From VXOI01 sp965197575 (GTDB lineage Bacteria; Chloroflexota; Dehalococcoidia; Lucifugimonadales; UBA3495), in NCBI GenBank assembly GCA_965197575.1, contig OZ240214.1, positions 3,472,001 to 3,536,000 on the forward strand: a stretch of DNA of 64,000 bases, in the 5' to 3' direction. Below the pieces are notes generated by a model. The model searched no databases, had not been told where the DNA came from, and saw nothing but the letters and a program-made list of their open reading frames with translations. Each line of letters begins with the position of its first letter. The stretch's first letter is position 1. The translations under genes were made by a program, and so were the position numbers. Shown here one piece after another: positions 27,338-39,700 of the stretch.

Positions 27338-28217
27338 TCACATCGAGGCCGGCGCCGGGGGCGTGTGCACCAGCCGGACGCGGGCGTTCATATCCGAAGC
27401 CAACAGCCGCAGCAATTCCTCGAAGGTGAACGTCTCCGGCCCGGCGGCGTCAACAACCAAATTCGCGCTCCGACAACCGGCCTCCACAGCCTGAGCCGCA
27501 ACGTCTTCGACATAGACGGGTTGGACCGGATAGTCGCCATCCCCGTAGACGGGGAAGACAGGAAAGCGCCGCAGCGCCCAGGCCATGTTGTTGAGCAGCA
27601 GGTCGCCGACCCCGAAGACCAGCGTCGGTCTGATGATGGCATAAGGAATTCCCAGGCCGACCGGCAAGTCCTCAACCCGGGCCTTGCCTCTGAAACAGGG
27701 GAGGCCCGACTCCGAGGAGGGGTTCGTCACCGAGAAGTGGACAATCCTGCCGCCGTCCGCCCTTTTGGCAGCCTCCAACAGCGTCCTGGTGTTCTCGACC
27801 GCGAGGTCGAAGGTGATCCGGCCGTGCGCATACCGCACCCAGTAGGTGTTGTGGAAGACGCCCGCTCCCTGCATCGAGCGGCGCAGCCCGTCGGGTCGGA
27901 GAAGTCCGGCGGGGCCACCTCCACCCGGCCGCCGAAGGGGTCCTCCGCATCCGGGCTGCGGGTCAGTGTCCTGACGCGGACGCCCTGGTCAAGTAGCCGT
28001 CTAGTATTACAACGACGCTTCTTCGATTTGGTCAGTTTTTGGCCGGAAATCGCTTCGCGAAAGGCAAGGCCGCAAGGCTGTCACGGGCGTGGGCAGGTCG
28101 CCATGAAGAGGTGCTCAAGGTCCCTTTCTTGCGAAGCGTCGTTGTAATACTAGTGACATACCATCCCGTAGAGCTGAAGGCGCCGGTGACGACGGCCACG
28201 TCGGGGTGCGGCGTCAT
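27338..28217 (-). pseudogene. NAD(P)-dependent epimerase/SDR, split by a MITE and frameshifted
   Basis: The start ATG (28217) follows GAGGAG and gives TPHPDVAVVTGAFSSTGWYV, a Rossmann GxxGxxG nucleotide loop. A 151-bp MITE enters between 28003 and 28151. Removing it with one TA restores YVT-RRLLDQGVRVRTLTRSPD exactly. A one-base loss near 27903 breaks the frame again (DPTG to LRRSMQGAGVFHNTYWVRY), after which 178 codons run to the stop with GKARVEDLPVGLGIPYAIIR and VYVEDVAAQAVEAG, typical of atypical/NmrA-like SDR enzymes. Two independent lesions make it a pseudogene. The original substrate is unknown; similar proteins are NADH-ubiquinone subunit-like or sugar-nucleotide epimerases. Confidence 0.85.
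28002..28152. mobile_element. MITE with GTATTACAACG ends inside the SDR gene
   Basis: 147 bp between two TA dinucleotides (28002-28003, 28151-28152). GTATTACAACGACGCTTC (28004-28021) is repeated inverted and perfect at 28133-28150. The TA duplication and ends resemble IS630/Tc1 elements. Because the gene frame is restored exactly on removal, the boundaries are certain. Confidence 0.88.
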
Positions 28218-28377
28218 GCTCCACTCCTCATTGCGGCCCCGGTCATGGCGACTCCCCCTTCGGCGTCCGGTAGCCGACGCCCAACTCGGTGAAGATGCAC
28301 CTGGGGCTATCGGCTCGTCACCCGGATTGGGGCGCAGGCACTTAGCGCCGCCGTTTCCTATAAAGCAACCCATGTCG

Positions 28378-29028
28378 TCAATCATCCAGCAGCCCGTTCT
28401 GCGCAGCCCACACCACGATCTCCTGCTTCGAGCCGACGCCCAGCTTCACCTGGATGGTGTAGATGGCGTTTCGGATGGTGACCACCTTGACTTCTCTTGC
28501 CCCCGCAATCGCAATGTAGGACATGCCCCGGCAGAACGACACAAGTATCTCCTTCTCCCTCTGGGTCAGGTTGACGTCCTCCGATTTCGCCCCGCGCCGA
28601 AGCCTGTCGAAGACCCGCCTCACCACCTCGGTCGGCAGACGCCCCTCGCCCGCAGCCGCGCTCCTCATCATGCCCAGGACCTGGTCCATCCCGGCCACCT
28701 TCTGCAGGTAGCCGGCCGCACCGGCGGCCACCGCCTCTATCACGGCGTCCGCCTCAGTCGAGGCGGTCAGCATGAGCACCCGCGTCTCGGGCAGAGACTC
28801 CATGATCTCCCGGCACGCCTCCACGCCGTCCATCTTGGGCATCATGACGTCCATGACGATCAGGTCGGGCGACAACTCGGAGGCCGCCTTCACCGCCTCC
28901 ACTCCGTCCCTGGCCTGACCCACCACCTCAAACTCCTCAGACCGCTCCAGAATCACCTGAAGACCTTCCCGCGTGACCGCATGGTCGTCGGCGAGCAGCA
29001 CCCTTATGCGACGAGACTCTGTTGACAA
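28378..29028 (-). CDS. NarL/LuxR-type response regulator
   Basis: 216 residues from a TTG start six bases after GGAGGG. The receiver domain shows the acidic pair (RVLLADDHAVTREGLQVILE), the phosphorylation site in DLIVMDVMMPKMDGVEACRE, the Thr in RVLMLTASTEADAV and Lys in AAGYLQKVAG. The C-terminal LuxR helix-turn-helix is LTQREKEILVSFCRGMSYIA with VVTIRNAIYTIQVKLG. The gene starts right after the histidine kinase stop, so the two form one operon. Target genes unknown; the nearest divergent gene is the giant secreted protein, whose leader lies just beyond the kinase start. Confidence 0.93.
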   Translation of the reverse strand: MSTESRRIRVLLADDHAVTREGLQVILERSEEFEVVGQARDGVEAVKAASELSPDLIVMDVMMPKMDGVEACREIMESLPETRVLMLTASTEADAVIEAVAAGAAGYLQKVAGMDQVLGMMRSAAAGEGRLPTEVVRRVFDRLRRGAKSEDVNLTQREKEILVSFCRGMSYIAIAGAREVKVVTIRNAIYTIQVKLGVGSKQEIVVWAAQNGLLDD

Positions 29029-29029
29029 C

Positions 29030-30289
29030 CTATCCCTCCTGTTCTTCGCGATACAACGGCATCACGCAGGTCACGCTCGCGCCCCCGACCGAACCCCTGG
29101 GTTCGACGATGAGCCGTCCGCCCAGACGCCCGGCGTACGCCCGCATGTTTTCGAAGCCGTGGCCTCGCTCTTCGTAGTCGTCGGGAAGTCCCACCCCGTC
29201 GTCCGACACCGACAGCCTGAGCTCATCCCGTCCGAAGTCGAGCTCGACCAGCACCCGGCTCGCCCCGGCATGGCGAAAGGCGTTGGCGAGGGCGTTGTGG
29301 GCTATGGTGAACAACTGACTCTTGGCCCCAATCGAAAGCGGCGGCTCCACCCCGTTCTGAGTCAGCTCCGCCGACACCGACGTTATGGTTCTGAACGTCG
29401 CAACGTGCGAGTCCAGGGTCCAGCCCAACTCGCTGCCTTCGAATATGCGGCCCATGTCTATCGGGTGTCTCAGCTGCCAGACGGCGGTCTTGGAAAGCCG
29501 TGAGGTCGCATCGAGCCTGGCGGTGAGCTCCTCGTTCGAGTCTCCGGCAACCTGTTTGGCCGCGTCTATCCCTAGGCCGATCATGAAGGCGGTCTGCGCC
29601 GTCGTATCGTGAATGGCTTGGGAGAGCTCGATCCGCTCCCGCTGAAGGGCCCGTTCCCGCTCCACCGCGGCCCTCCACCTGCTCCGCTCGAAGCTGGAGA
29701 TCAGGTTGACCGTTGCCGCCACCGCATACATGACGAAGATCCGGGCCAGCAGGGGCTTCTCTTCCCTTGCCCCCATGTCGATTCCTTCTCCAACGGTGAG
29801 GCTTATCGCCAGATACATGGCCGACACCACGGTCACACAGACCATGGTCAGCCTGAAAGACGTGAAGACCAACGCGTACCCGGCCAGCAGGGGGTAGTAC
29901 AGCAGATGCAAAAAATAGTGGCTGAAACCTCCCCCTATCGCCGTGGCGACCGAGACCATTGTTACGTCCATAGCCGCGAGCCCCAGAATCCAGCGCCATG
30001 TGATGGTCTTGTTCGTCGCCAGCCGGTAGTGCGTGTATCCATTGAACGCCACCAGCAGCAGGAACAGCGGCGCATACACGACATAGCGCTCCGGCCAACC
30101 CGCAGGGCGGTACGCCAGCTGCACAAGACTGAAGGCAACGACGAACCAGTGTGCCCAGACCAGTATGGTCGCGACGTATCTCAGCCCGTCCGGGTCGAGG
30201 CGCATGAGCGTCGAGCTGCCCATCCGAAGGACGCTGGCGGCTGCCCTGATTGGATGAGGGCCACGGCTCTGGCTAGGCGCCTGAGACAT
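29030..30289 (-). CDS. Membrane sensor histidine kinase (NarX/DesK class)
   Basis: 419 residues, ATG directly after GGAGAGGAG. Six hydrophobic segments span residues ~40-205 with almost no extracytoplasmic loops (LVWAHWFVVAFSLVQLAYRP to IFVMYAVAATVNLISSF). The HisKA_3 box is IELSQAIHDTTAQTAFMIGL with phospho-His followed by Asp. The ATPase domain has the N box (LFTIAHNALANAFRHAG), DDGVGLPDDYEE and GHGFENMRAYAGRLGG. It should phosphorylate the regulator encoded next. The buried sensor suggests a membrane or lipid-soluble signal, as in DesK-like kinases. Confidence 0.93.
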   Translation of the reverse strand: MSQAPSQSRGPHPIRAAASVLRMGSSTLMRLDPDGLRYVATILVWAHWFVVAFSLVQLAYRPAGWPERYVVYAPLFLLLVAFNGYTHYRLATNKTITWRWILGLAAMDVTMVSVATAIGGGFSHYFLHLLYYPLLAGYALVFTSFRLTMVCVTVVSAMYLAISLTVGEGIDMGAREEKPLLARIFVMYAVAATVNLISSFERSRWRAAVERERALQRERIELSQAIHDTTAQTAFMIGLGIDAAKQVAGDSNEELTARLDATSRLSKTAVWQLRHPIDMGRIFEGSELGWTLDSHVATFRTITSVSAELTQNGVEPPLSIGAKSQLFTIAHNALANAFRHAGASRVLVELDFGRDELRLSVSDDGVGLPDDYEERGHGFENMRAYAGRLGGRLIVEPRGSVGGASVTCVMPLYREEQEG

Positions 30290-30382
30290 CTCCTCTCCGG
30301 CATGCGCGTGAGAACGTGTTGTGTTTGGCGGTCACGGCGGTGTGTAGATGACTACTAATCTAGCCACTTTCGCTTATGTCAT

Positions 30383-30641
30383 CAAGAGCGAAAAGTCGCA
30401 GAAACACTCTCTCCAAAATACTTCGCCAAGAGTGTGATTTGACACTTAGCAAAGCGATGCGGAGTCCTTACTGTTTACATGGGTAAATACGTAAAGAAGA
30501 ATCACCAGATAGGCGGGATCACAGGCTGCCACTCTACGTGGGGACAGCGCAGGAGGCCGTAGGTTCCGCTAATCCCGACCGCGCTAGAGGAGGCGTTTAC
30601 ATAGCGCTCGACAGACCGGTCCATGCACCTGAGACGGCGGA
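30383..30641 (+). promoter_or_regulatory. Leader repeat, copy upstream of the giant gene
   Basis: 259 bases conserved (~80-85%) with 41645-41902, which precedes the next secreted gene. The most conserved blocks are AGCGAAAAGTCGCAGAAACA, GTGTGATTTGACACTTA, GTAGGTTCCGCTAATCCC and the last ~38 bases around GCTCGACAGACCGGTCCATG. Substitutions cluster between blocks. The blocks contain short complementary arms (AGTGTGATTTGACACTT), so a structured leader or regulator-binding region is likely. I do not recognise it as a known riboswitch. Confidence 0.65.
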
Positions 30642-30755
30642 CGGAACGACGGTTCGTGCCGTCGCTGCGCCGCTCGCGCTGGGGGCCGCCGTCCATGGCG
30701 GCCTCACACTGACGTTGACCCCCGACTTTCAGTCTCGGCTAGCGGGAGGTAAGTC

Positions 30756-33700
30756 ATGACCACCTCCCGGCGTCTTGCGCCGCTCCTGCTGCTGCTTGCC
30801 GGACTGGTTGCCCTCGCCGCCCTGCTTCTCGCCCCGGAAGTCCAGGGCCAGAGCCGGGACGTCGGCAGCGATTTCACTCTGGACGCCGCCAACGGCTATC
30901 CGACCGGAATCTGGTCGGACGGGACCACCATGTGGGTCGCGGACTTCGAGGATCACAAGCTGTACGCCTACCGGATGTCGGACCGGAGCCGGGACTCCGG
31001 CCGAGACTTTACCCTGGACACCGCCAACGGCTCTCCGGTGGGCATCTGGTCGGACGGTACCACGATGTGGGCGTCGGACTTCACCGACGGCAAGCTGTAC
31101 GCCTACCGGATGTCGGACCGGAGCCGGGACTCGGGCAAGGACTTCAACACGCTTTCAGACGCCGGCAACAAATTTCCCGAGGGCATCTGGTCGGACGGGA
31201 CCACCATGTGGGTGGCGGACACCGGCAACGACACGGTGTTCGCCTACGACCTGTCGACCAGGGCCTGGGACTTCGAGAAGGACATCACGCTGGCCCCCGG
31301 CCACGACTCTCCGATGGGCGTCTGGTCGAACGGATCCACGATGTGGGTTTCGGACTGGCGGGACGCCAAGCTGTACGCCTACCGGATGTCGGACCAGACG
31401 TGGGACTCTGGCAAGGACTTCGCGTTGGACGCCGACGATGAATCTTACGAGGGCATCTGGTCGGCCGGGTCCACGATGTGGGTGGCGTCCCGCGACGACG
31501 TTAAGCTCTACGCATACGACTGGAACAATCCTGCCATGGGAGCGCCGACGATAACCGGCGCGGTCCGAGTGGGCGAGACGCTGGCGGCGGGCACCCGCTC
31601 CATCGCCGACGCGGACGGGCTGGACGCCGCCATCTTCGAATATCAATGGGTTTCGAACGACGGGAACGCCGACACGGACATCGCGGGCGCGACCGATTCG
31701 ACCTACACCATCGTCCCCGGCGACCGGGGCAGGACCGTCAAGGTCAGGGTGTCCTTCACCGACGGCGCCGGCAACAGAGAGTCGTTGACCAGCGAGCCGA
31801 CGGGTCGGGTCGGGGCCCTGGGCATCTGCGACCGGACGCCTGCGGTGATGGCGGCCATCGTCGCCGGGATGACCGGCGTCGGCGACTGCTCCGAGGCTTC
31901 CGAAACGAGGCTCAGGGCATGGACCGGCTCCCAGCGCTTCGGCCCCGGCGTCACGCCCGGGCTGCACCTTCAGGGGAGAGGACTGTCGGCCCTGCAGGCC
32001 GGGGATTTCCGGGACCTGCACGCGCTGCGCGCCCTGGACCTGAACAGAAACTTCCTCGAGACGGTCCCGGAAGGACTCTTCGAAGACCTCCGCGCGGTGG
32101 AGGAGGTCTATCTGTCGGGAAACCTTCTGAGCGAACTGCCAGAAGGGACGTTCGACGGCCAGACCGCGAATCTGAGCGTTCTGGACCTGTCGGCGAACGG
32201 CCTTGAGACGCTGCCGGAGGGCGTGCTGCGAAATCTGGCCGGACTCGTCTCGCTGTCGCTCTCGGGCAACGGGCTCTCGGACCTTCCGGCGGGCCTTTTC
32301 GACGACCTGGTCGAACTCGAGGAGCTGGACCTGTCCGCCAACTCGATAGACGAGCTGCCGGACGGGGTGTTCGGCGGTCTCGGCAACCTGCAGAGACTTT
32401 CGCTCGCGGGGAACGACCTGAAGAGCCTGCCGGAGGACGTGTTCGCCGACCTCGGGAGCCTCGGTGAGCTGGACCTCTCGGGAAACGAGCTCAAGGACCT
32501 GCCAGTCGGCGTCTTCGAAGGTCTGTCGGGGCTGACGGCTCTCGACGCGGGCGACAATCCGGGCGCACCTTTCACGTTCACCGCGGAGCTGGAGCGGCGG
32601 GGAGACGACACGGTCGTGGTCCGCATAGCCGAAGGTGCGACGCCGTTCGATCTTCAGATCGAACTGTCGGCCCTGAATGGAGACCTGTTCACTGAGACGG
32701 TCACCATCGCCGCTGGCGGTTCATATTCGGACGTTGTCGAGGTTCGTGCGCACGGGCATCATCCCGTCACGGTGGAAATCGACTCCGCTGCTTTTCTGTT
32801 GCCTGCCGGGGGTTCAGCGTCGGGCATCCGCGCCGACCGCGGCGGCGCCATGTTGATGTGGATAGGCAGACCGCTGGTTCAGAGGGAATGGATCCAGGAT
32901 GGACCCTTTGCTCTGCATCCGGAGAACTCGGACCCGAAGAGCATCTGGTCCGACGGCGAAACGCTGTGGGTCGGCGACGAGAGCGCCCGGAAGGTATTCG
33001 CCTACAAGCTGTGGGACAATCCCGGCACCGAGGCCAGCGAGTACGGGACCCGAGACCCCGGCTGGGACCTTCCGAGCCTCGGCGACGAGGATTTCTACGT
33101 CACCGGCCATGGCGCTCGCCTGTACGTGGCCGAAGAGTCCCTTGACGGCGCCAGCCGCGACGTCTTCGGCTACGACCTGACGAATTTCGCGCGCGCGGAG
33201 GACCGGGACTTCGTCTACGGGGGCCTGAACGTCGCCGGGGGAGTGATGATCGTGCGCGGCATGGCGACGGACGGCCGTCACCTGTGGATCACCAACACCA
33301 CGTCGCACGCGCACGCCTTCCGTCTGTTCGACGACCCCGAGACCCCGGAGGACGAATACGGGAGGCCGGACGCCTCCCGGAAGCTGACGATCCCCGGCAG
33401 GGGCCAGCTGAAGGGCCTCTTCACCGACGGGCGGACGATGTGGGGCGTCAGGCTCGCCTCGAACGACGCCTCGGCGCGGAGCGTGAAACTGTCCGACGGA
33501 ACCGAAGCCGGTTTCGACTTTCCGCTCCACGAGGACAACGACCACGCCTACGGCATCTGGTCGGACGGGGAGACCTTCTACGTCGTCGACGCCGACGATG
33601 CCATGATCTACACCTATCATGACGTCGGCGGCGTCGTTCGGCCGTTCGTCGAAGACGCGGAGACCGCCGCCGCGCTGGTCGGCAACACGGGGCAGTCCGG

Positions 33701-36700
33701 CGACGCCGGCCATGACCTGGGCTCGGCCGGCGCGAAGAGGGCCCAGGCGTTCACCACCGGGACCAGCAGAGCCGGGTACGCGCTGGCGTCCGTAGGGATC
33801 GAGTTCGGCGAAGTTTCGGACACGTCGTCCGACCTCGAGGTGACGCTCAACGCGGACGGCGGCGGCGTCCCGGGCGACGCTCTCTGCACGCTGATCGCCC
33901 TAGCGAACCTGTCCGAGCGGAGCGTGAACACCTTCGCCGCCCCGGCCTCGGGGACGACCTGCCCGGCTCTCGTGAGAGAGAGGACCTACTTCGTGGTCGT
34001 CGAAAGGGTCCGCGTCACCGGTTCCGGCGCCATCGCCGTCAGTGGAACGGCGAGCGGCTCCGAAGACACGGGAGCCGCGGAGGGGTGGTCCATCGCGGAC
34101 GGAAGCGCGGCATATTCTCCTCAGGCCGCGGCTCAGGGATGGGCCTCCGACGCGTTTTCCCACAAGATCGAGGCGAGAGGCTCCTTCTTCAACAACCCGG
34201 CTGCCGGCGAGGCGACGGTCACGGGCACGCCGCAGGTGAAGGGGACGCTCGCCGCGGCGGTCTCCGACGTGTCGGACGACGACGGGCTGACCCGGGCGGC
34301 CTACTCGTACCAGTGGATGCGGGTCGACGGCGCGACCGAGACGAACATCGGGACCGGCTCGCCCACCTACACGCTCGTCGCCGAGGATCTGGGCAAGCGG
34401 ATCAAGGTGCGGGTGGCGTTCGTCGACGACCGTGGCAATTATGAAACGCTGACCAGCGAGGCCACCGAGGCTATCAAGGCGGCGGATTGGCCCGGAACCG
34501 TTTCGCTCTTTCCGGCGCGGCCGAGGGTCGGGACGGTGGTCAGCGCCGCGCTGAGCGATCCCGACGGCCTTGAGGGCGGCGGCTCGGGCCCTGCGGCGTC
34601 TTCGGGCGCGGTTTCTTGGAGCTGGGCCAGGTCCTCCGACGGAACCGCTTGGACCGGCGTCGAGGCCTACGACGACGGAGACAGCTACGTTCCAACCGAA
34701 GCAGACGAAGGGATGCTGCTCAAGGCCGAGGCGTGGTACACCGACGGGCAGGGCCCCGGAAAGTCCGCGGAAGCTGTTTCGCCCGCCGTCGTGGGTGCCC
34801 GCGAACCGGGTCCGGAACTGACGGTGACGGAAATAGTCACGGGCCTGTCCCACCCCTGGGGCATTGATTTCACCCCCGACGGGACGATGCTGTTCACCCA
34901 GCGCGCCGGCGTGCTGAACGCGAGGTTGACCGACGGCACCGTCAAGCGGGTCGCCGCGGATCTCGGAGATCTGCTGGTCGACGGGTTCGCCGGTCTGCAG
35001 GCGCTGGCCGTGGACCCGGACTTTTCGACCAACCGGCGGTTCTACACGCTCCAGGGGCACGCCGGACGCGAGATGCAGGTGATCGCCTGGACGATCGACG
35101 CGGACTACGACGAAGCCACACGCGTCGTCGATCCCCTGGTAGAGGGCATGCCGATCGGTCCGGGCCCTTGGCACTCGGGAGGCCGGCTGCTTTTCGGTCC
35201 GGAGGGATACCTATGGATCGCGACCGGCGACGGGCGGGTGGTAACGGGCGCGCAGGACCTGACGTCCCTGGGCGGCAAGGTCCTGCGCGTAGACCCGCGG
35301 ACCGGCGCCGGGGCGCCCGGCAATCCATTCGGCGCCTCCTCGCCGGTGTACGCCTACGGCTTCCGCAACCCCCAGGGCCTGGCTCTGCGCCCGGGCACGG
35401 ATCAGATGTGGCTGGTGGAGCACGGCCCGAAACACGACGACGAGATCAATCTGCTGGCGCCAGGGGGCAACTACGGCTGGGACCCGATCCCGGACGACGG
35501 CACGTTGGTCTTCTACGACTATTCCGACGAGGCCGGCGTCCCCATGACCGACCTGGCCAAGTTCCCATCTGCCCGCCAGCCCAGATGGTCCTCGGGATTC
35601 CCCACCCTGGCAACCAGCGGGGCCGTTTTCCTGGATGGCCCCCAATGGGGGGAGTGGGAGGGGCGACTCGCGGTGGCCACGCTCAAGACGAAGTCGCTGC
35701 GTGTCTTCGAGTTCACCGAACAGGGCGATTTCGCGGGTCAGATCGTCGTTCCGGAGCTCGACGGCAGTCAGGGCCGGCTGCGGACCCCGGTGCTCGGCCC
35801 CGACGGGGCACTGTACATCGCCACCTCCAACAGACCCGGCAGCGACCGGATTCTCAGGGTGAGCGCCAACCGTGCCGCGACCGGCGCGCCCGTCATCAGC
35901 GGCACCGTCGAAGTCGGCGAATCGCTGACGGCGGTCGTGTCCGGGATCGCCGACCCCGACGGGCTCGACGATGACGCGTTCAGATTCCAGTGGGTCCGCA
36001 GCCACTCCGGGAGCAATTCCTCCGACATCAAAGGAGCCACGGCTTCGACCTACACCCTGGTTACGGCCGACTTTGGCAAGACCATCAGCGTGCGGGTGTC
36101 GTTCCATGACGACAGAGGCAGCCTGGAGGCGCTGACCAGTCAGAGGACGGTCAAGGTATCAGTCGTGGCGTGTACGGTCGGCGAGCATGCCCCGGCGGCA
36201 ACGGCGGTAGAGGTACAGGCCGTTCCCGCTATCGTCGAGTCCACCACCGGGGAATATTTCGTGCTCTACGTGAGGCCCGCCCTGGACTCCGGTAGAGAGT
36301 TCCCGGTCTCGGTGACCCTGGGCGAAGACGGCACAACAACGCTGACTGAGCAGCTGTCCCCGCTCCCGAAGGAGCATTACCGGGTGGAAAAGTTCCTCAT
36401 CGCCGACCCGGCCGACCTGGATAACGACTGCATCGACGACATCACCGAATTGGGGGACCCGGTGGGGATGAACCCGCTGAACCCCGCTCGGGCGGTCCCT
36501 TTTCGTGATGGCGCGGTGGCCATTCCAGACCGTGAGACATTTGAGGCGCTTTCCTACAAGGGAAGAGACGTTCCCAATCACCCCCGTCTCCAGGACCTGG
36601 AGTTTGTCAAGTTCTACATTATCGGCGTGGCTACCGACAACATGGGCATCTATTTCATGAACACCGAGACCCACCGGTTACATCCCGATTTCGGGGATGC

Positions 36701-39700
36701 AATCGGTCTCTGGAGCGACCCACTCTGGGGACAGGGGTACATGGGCGGCGAGATCATATACCACCCAAATGTGGTTGCTCCCGATGGTTCCCTGGGCGTC
36801 TACCTCTATCAGTTCCAGCCCATGGATGCATACACCTTCGGCCATGTGGCCCGTTCGTATGAGGTTTTGGCGGCCAGCATGCCGCTGCTTGATGACAACC
36901 TTGCCTATTACCCGATGCCGAGGAGAGCCCTGCCGCTCTATCACAGAGAACGGGCCCTCTACGATGATTCCCGGATCAATGTGGTGTTGAGAGAGGACAT
37001 CCTGCCGGATGTTCCATTCCTCTCCCTCAACGTTGGGGAGGGGTACGGTTTCCTCAGGCGCATGTCGCTGGAGGAACGCCCCGACCCGCGCGACGTGGCG
37101 ATCTACGAGACCATCCCCAACGAGCTTTCCCGGGTCGCCGGCCTCATCACCACCGTACCCCAGACACCGCTTTCCCACGTCAACCTGCGGGCCGTCCAGG
37201 ACGGTGTCCCCAACGCCTTCATTCGCGACGCCCTGGACGACGGCGACATCGCGGATCTCATCGGCAGATACGTCCACTACAGCGTCACGGCGGACGGCTA
37301 CTCCATCCGCGCCGCCACTCCCGCCGAAGTCGAGGCCCACTTCGCCGCTTCGCGCCCTCCCGGAACCCAGACTCCGGAACGGGACCTCACAGTCACCCGG
37401 ATCACCGGCCTGGACGACATCGGTTTCGACGACTGGAATGCGTTCGGCGTCAAGGCGGCCAACGTGGCCGTGCTGCGGACCCTGGGTTTTCCCGACGGAA
37501 CCGTCCCCGACGGGTTCGCGGCGCCCTTCTACTTCTACGACGAGTTCATGAAGCACAACGGGTTCTATGACGATATCGAAGAGATGCTGGAAGACCCGGA
37601 TTTCCAGTCGGACTATGACACCCAGGAGAAAGAGCTCAAGAAACTCCGCAAGAAAATCAAGAAGGGCGAGACCCCGGAGTGGATTATCGCGGCGCTGACG
37701 GAGATGCACTCCAAATACCCTGAGGGGCAGTCGCTGCGCTACCGGTCCAGCACCAACAACGAGGATCTGCCCGGTTTCAGCGGCGCTGGGCTGTACGACT
37801 CCAAGACCCAGCATCCCGATGAGACCGAAGAAGACGGGATTGCCAAATCGCTCAAGCAGGTGTACGCCAGCCTGTGGAACTTCCGGGCCTTCACCGAACG
37901 CGAGTTCTATCGCGTCGATCACCTGGCGGCGGCGATGGGGGTGCTGGTGCATCCCAACTACTCGGACGAACTGGCCAACGGCGTCGCCGTCAGCTTCGAT
38001 CCTATCCGAATGAGATACGGAAATTACTACGTCAACTCGCAGCTCGGGGAGGACCTGGTTACCAATCCCGACGCGCACTCGGCGCCGGAGGAAATCCTGT
38101 TGCACCAGGGCGGTGAGTATACCGTCCTCGCGACCTCCAACCAGATGCAGCGGGGGCAACTCCTTATGAGCGACGCCCAAATGGATCAGTTGCGCCGTCA
38201 TCTCGAACTGATCCATGACGAGTTCGCCAAGCTGTACGGTGTCGAAGGCGATGAGCCGTTCGCCATGGAGATCGAGTTCAAGATCACCAGTGACGATATT
38301 CTGTCGATCAAGCAGGCCCGCCCCTGGGTCTTCGGCGATGACGCGCCATCGGAAAACAACCCGGCCACCGGAGCGCCCACCATCAGTGGGACGGTTCAGG
38401 TGAACGAGACGCTGACGGCGGACATCTCGGGCATTGCAGATGCCGATGGGCTGACCAGCTTGTTGTACGGCTCCCTCTACAGCTACCAATGGATTCGGAA
38501 CGATGGAACGACGGAGACGGACATCGAGGACGCCGCAAGCTCGACCTATACCCTGTCGGACGCGGACGTGGGAAAGACCATCAGGGTGCGGGTGAGCTTT
38601 ACCGACGACCGGGGCTACGAGGAGACGCTGACCAGCGCAGCAACCACTGCCGTCACCCGGCCCAACAGCCCGGCCACGGGAGCGCCCACCATCAGTGGGA
38701 CGGCTCAGGTGGACGAGACGCTGACGGCGGACATCTCGGGCATCGCCGACGAGGACGGGCTGGACAATGTTTCCTACAGCTACCAGTGGATCGCCAACGA
38801 CGCGAGCGCCGACACGGACATAAGCGGTCAGACAGGCTCGACCTACAGCCTGGTCTCCGCCGACGTGGGCAAGACCATCCGGGTACGGGTGAGCTTCACC
38901 GACGACCGGGGTCATGAAGAGAACTTGGTCAGCGCGGCGACGACCGCTGTGCAGCCTCGTCCCAACAGCCCGGCCACGGGAGCGCCGACCATCAGTGGGA
39001 CGGCTCAGGTGGGCGAGACCCTCACGGCGGACATCTCGGGCATCGCCGACGAGGACGGGCTGGACAATGCTTCCTACAGCTACCAGTGGATTGCAAACGA
39101 CGCGAGCGCCGACACGGACATAAGCGGTCAGACAGGCTCGACCTACACCCTGGTCTCCGCCGATGTAGGCAAGACCATCCAGGTGCGGGTGGGCTTCACC
39201 GACGACCGGGGTCATGAAGAGAACTTGGTCAGCGCGGCGACGACCGCTGTGCAGCCTCGTCCCAACAGCCCGGCCACGGGAGCGCCGACCATCAGTGGGA
39301 CGGCTCAGGTGGGCGAGACCCTCACGGCGGACGTTTCTGGCATTGTAGATGCCGACGGGCTGACCAGCGTTTCTTACAGCTACCAGTGGATTGCAAACGA
39401 CGCGAGCGCCGGCACGGACATAAGCGGTCAGACAGGCTCGACCTACACCCTGGTCTCCGCCGATGTGGGCAAGACCATCCAGGTGCGGGTGGGCTTCGAC
39501 GACGACGCCAACAACAGCGAGACCCTGACCAGCGAGGCGACGGCGACGGTGCCGACGGCGGACGAGTGGTGGGCGGACATGTCGGTTGTGGATTACGGCA
39601 CCGGCGCCATCGGCGCCGCCAGCGCCGATCTCTTTTCGAACTCCGGGGGCAACGCTGGCCTTCAGGCAAAGTGGCTGTGGTACTACTCTCCGGAGCGGAA

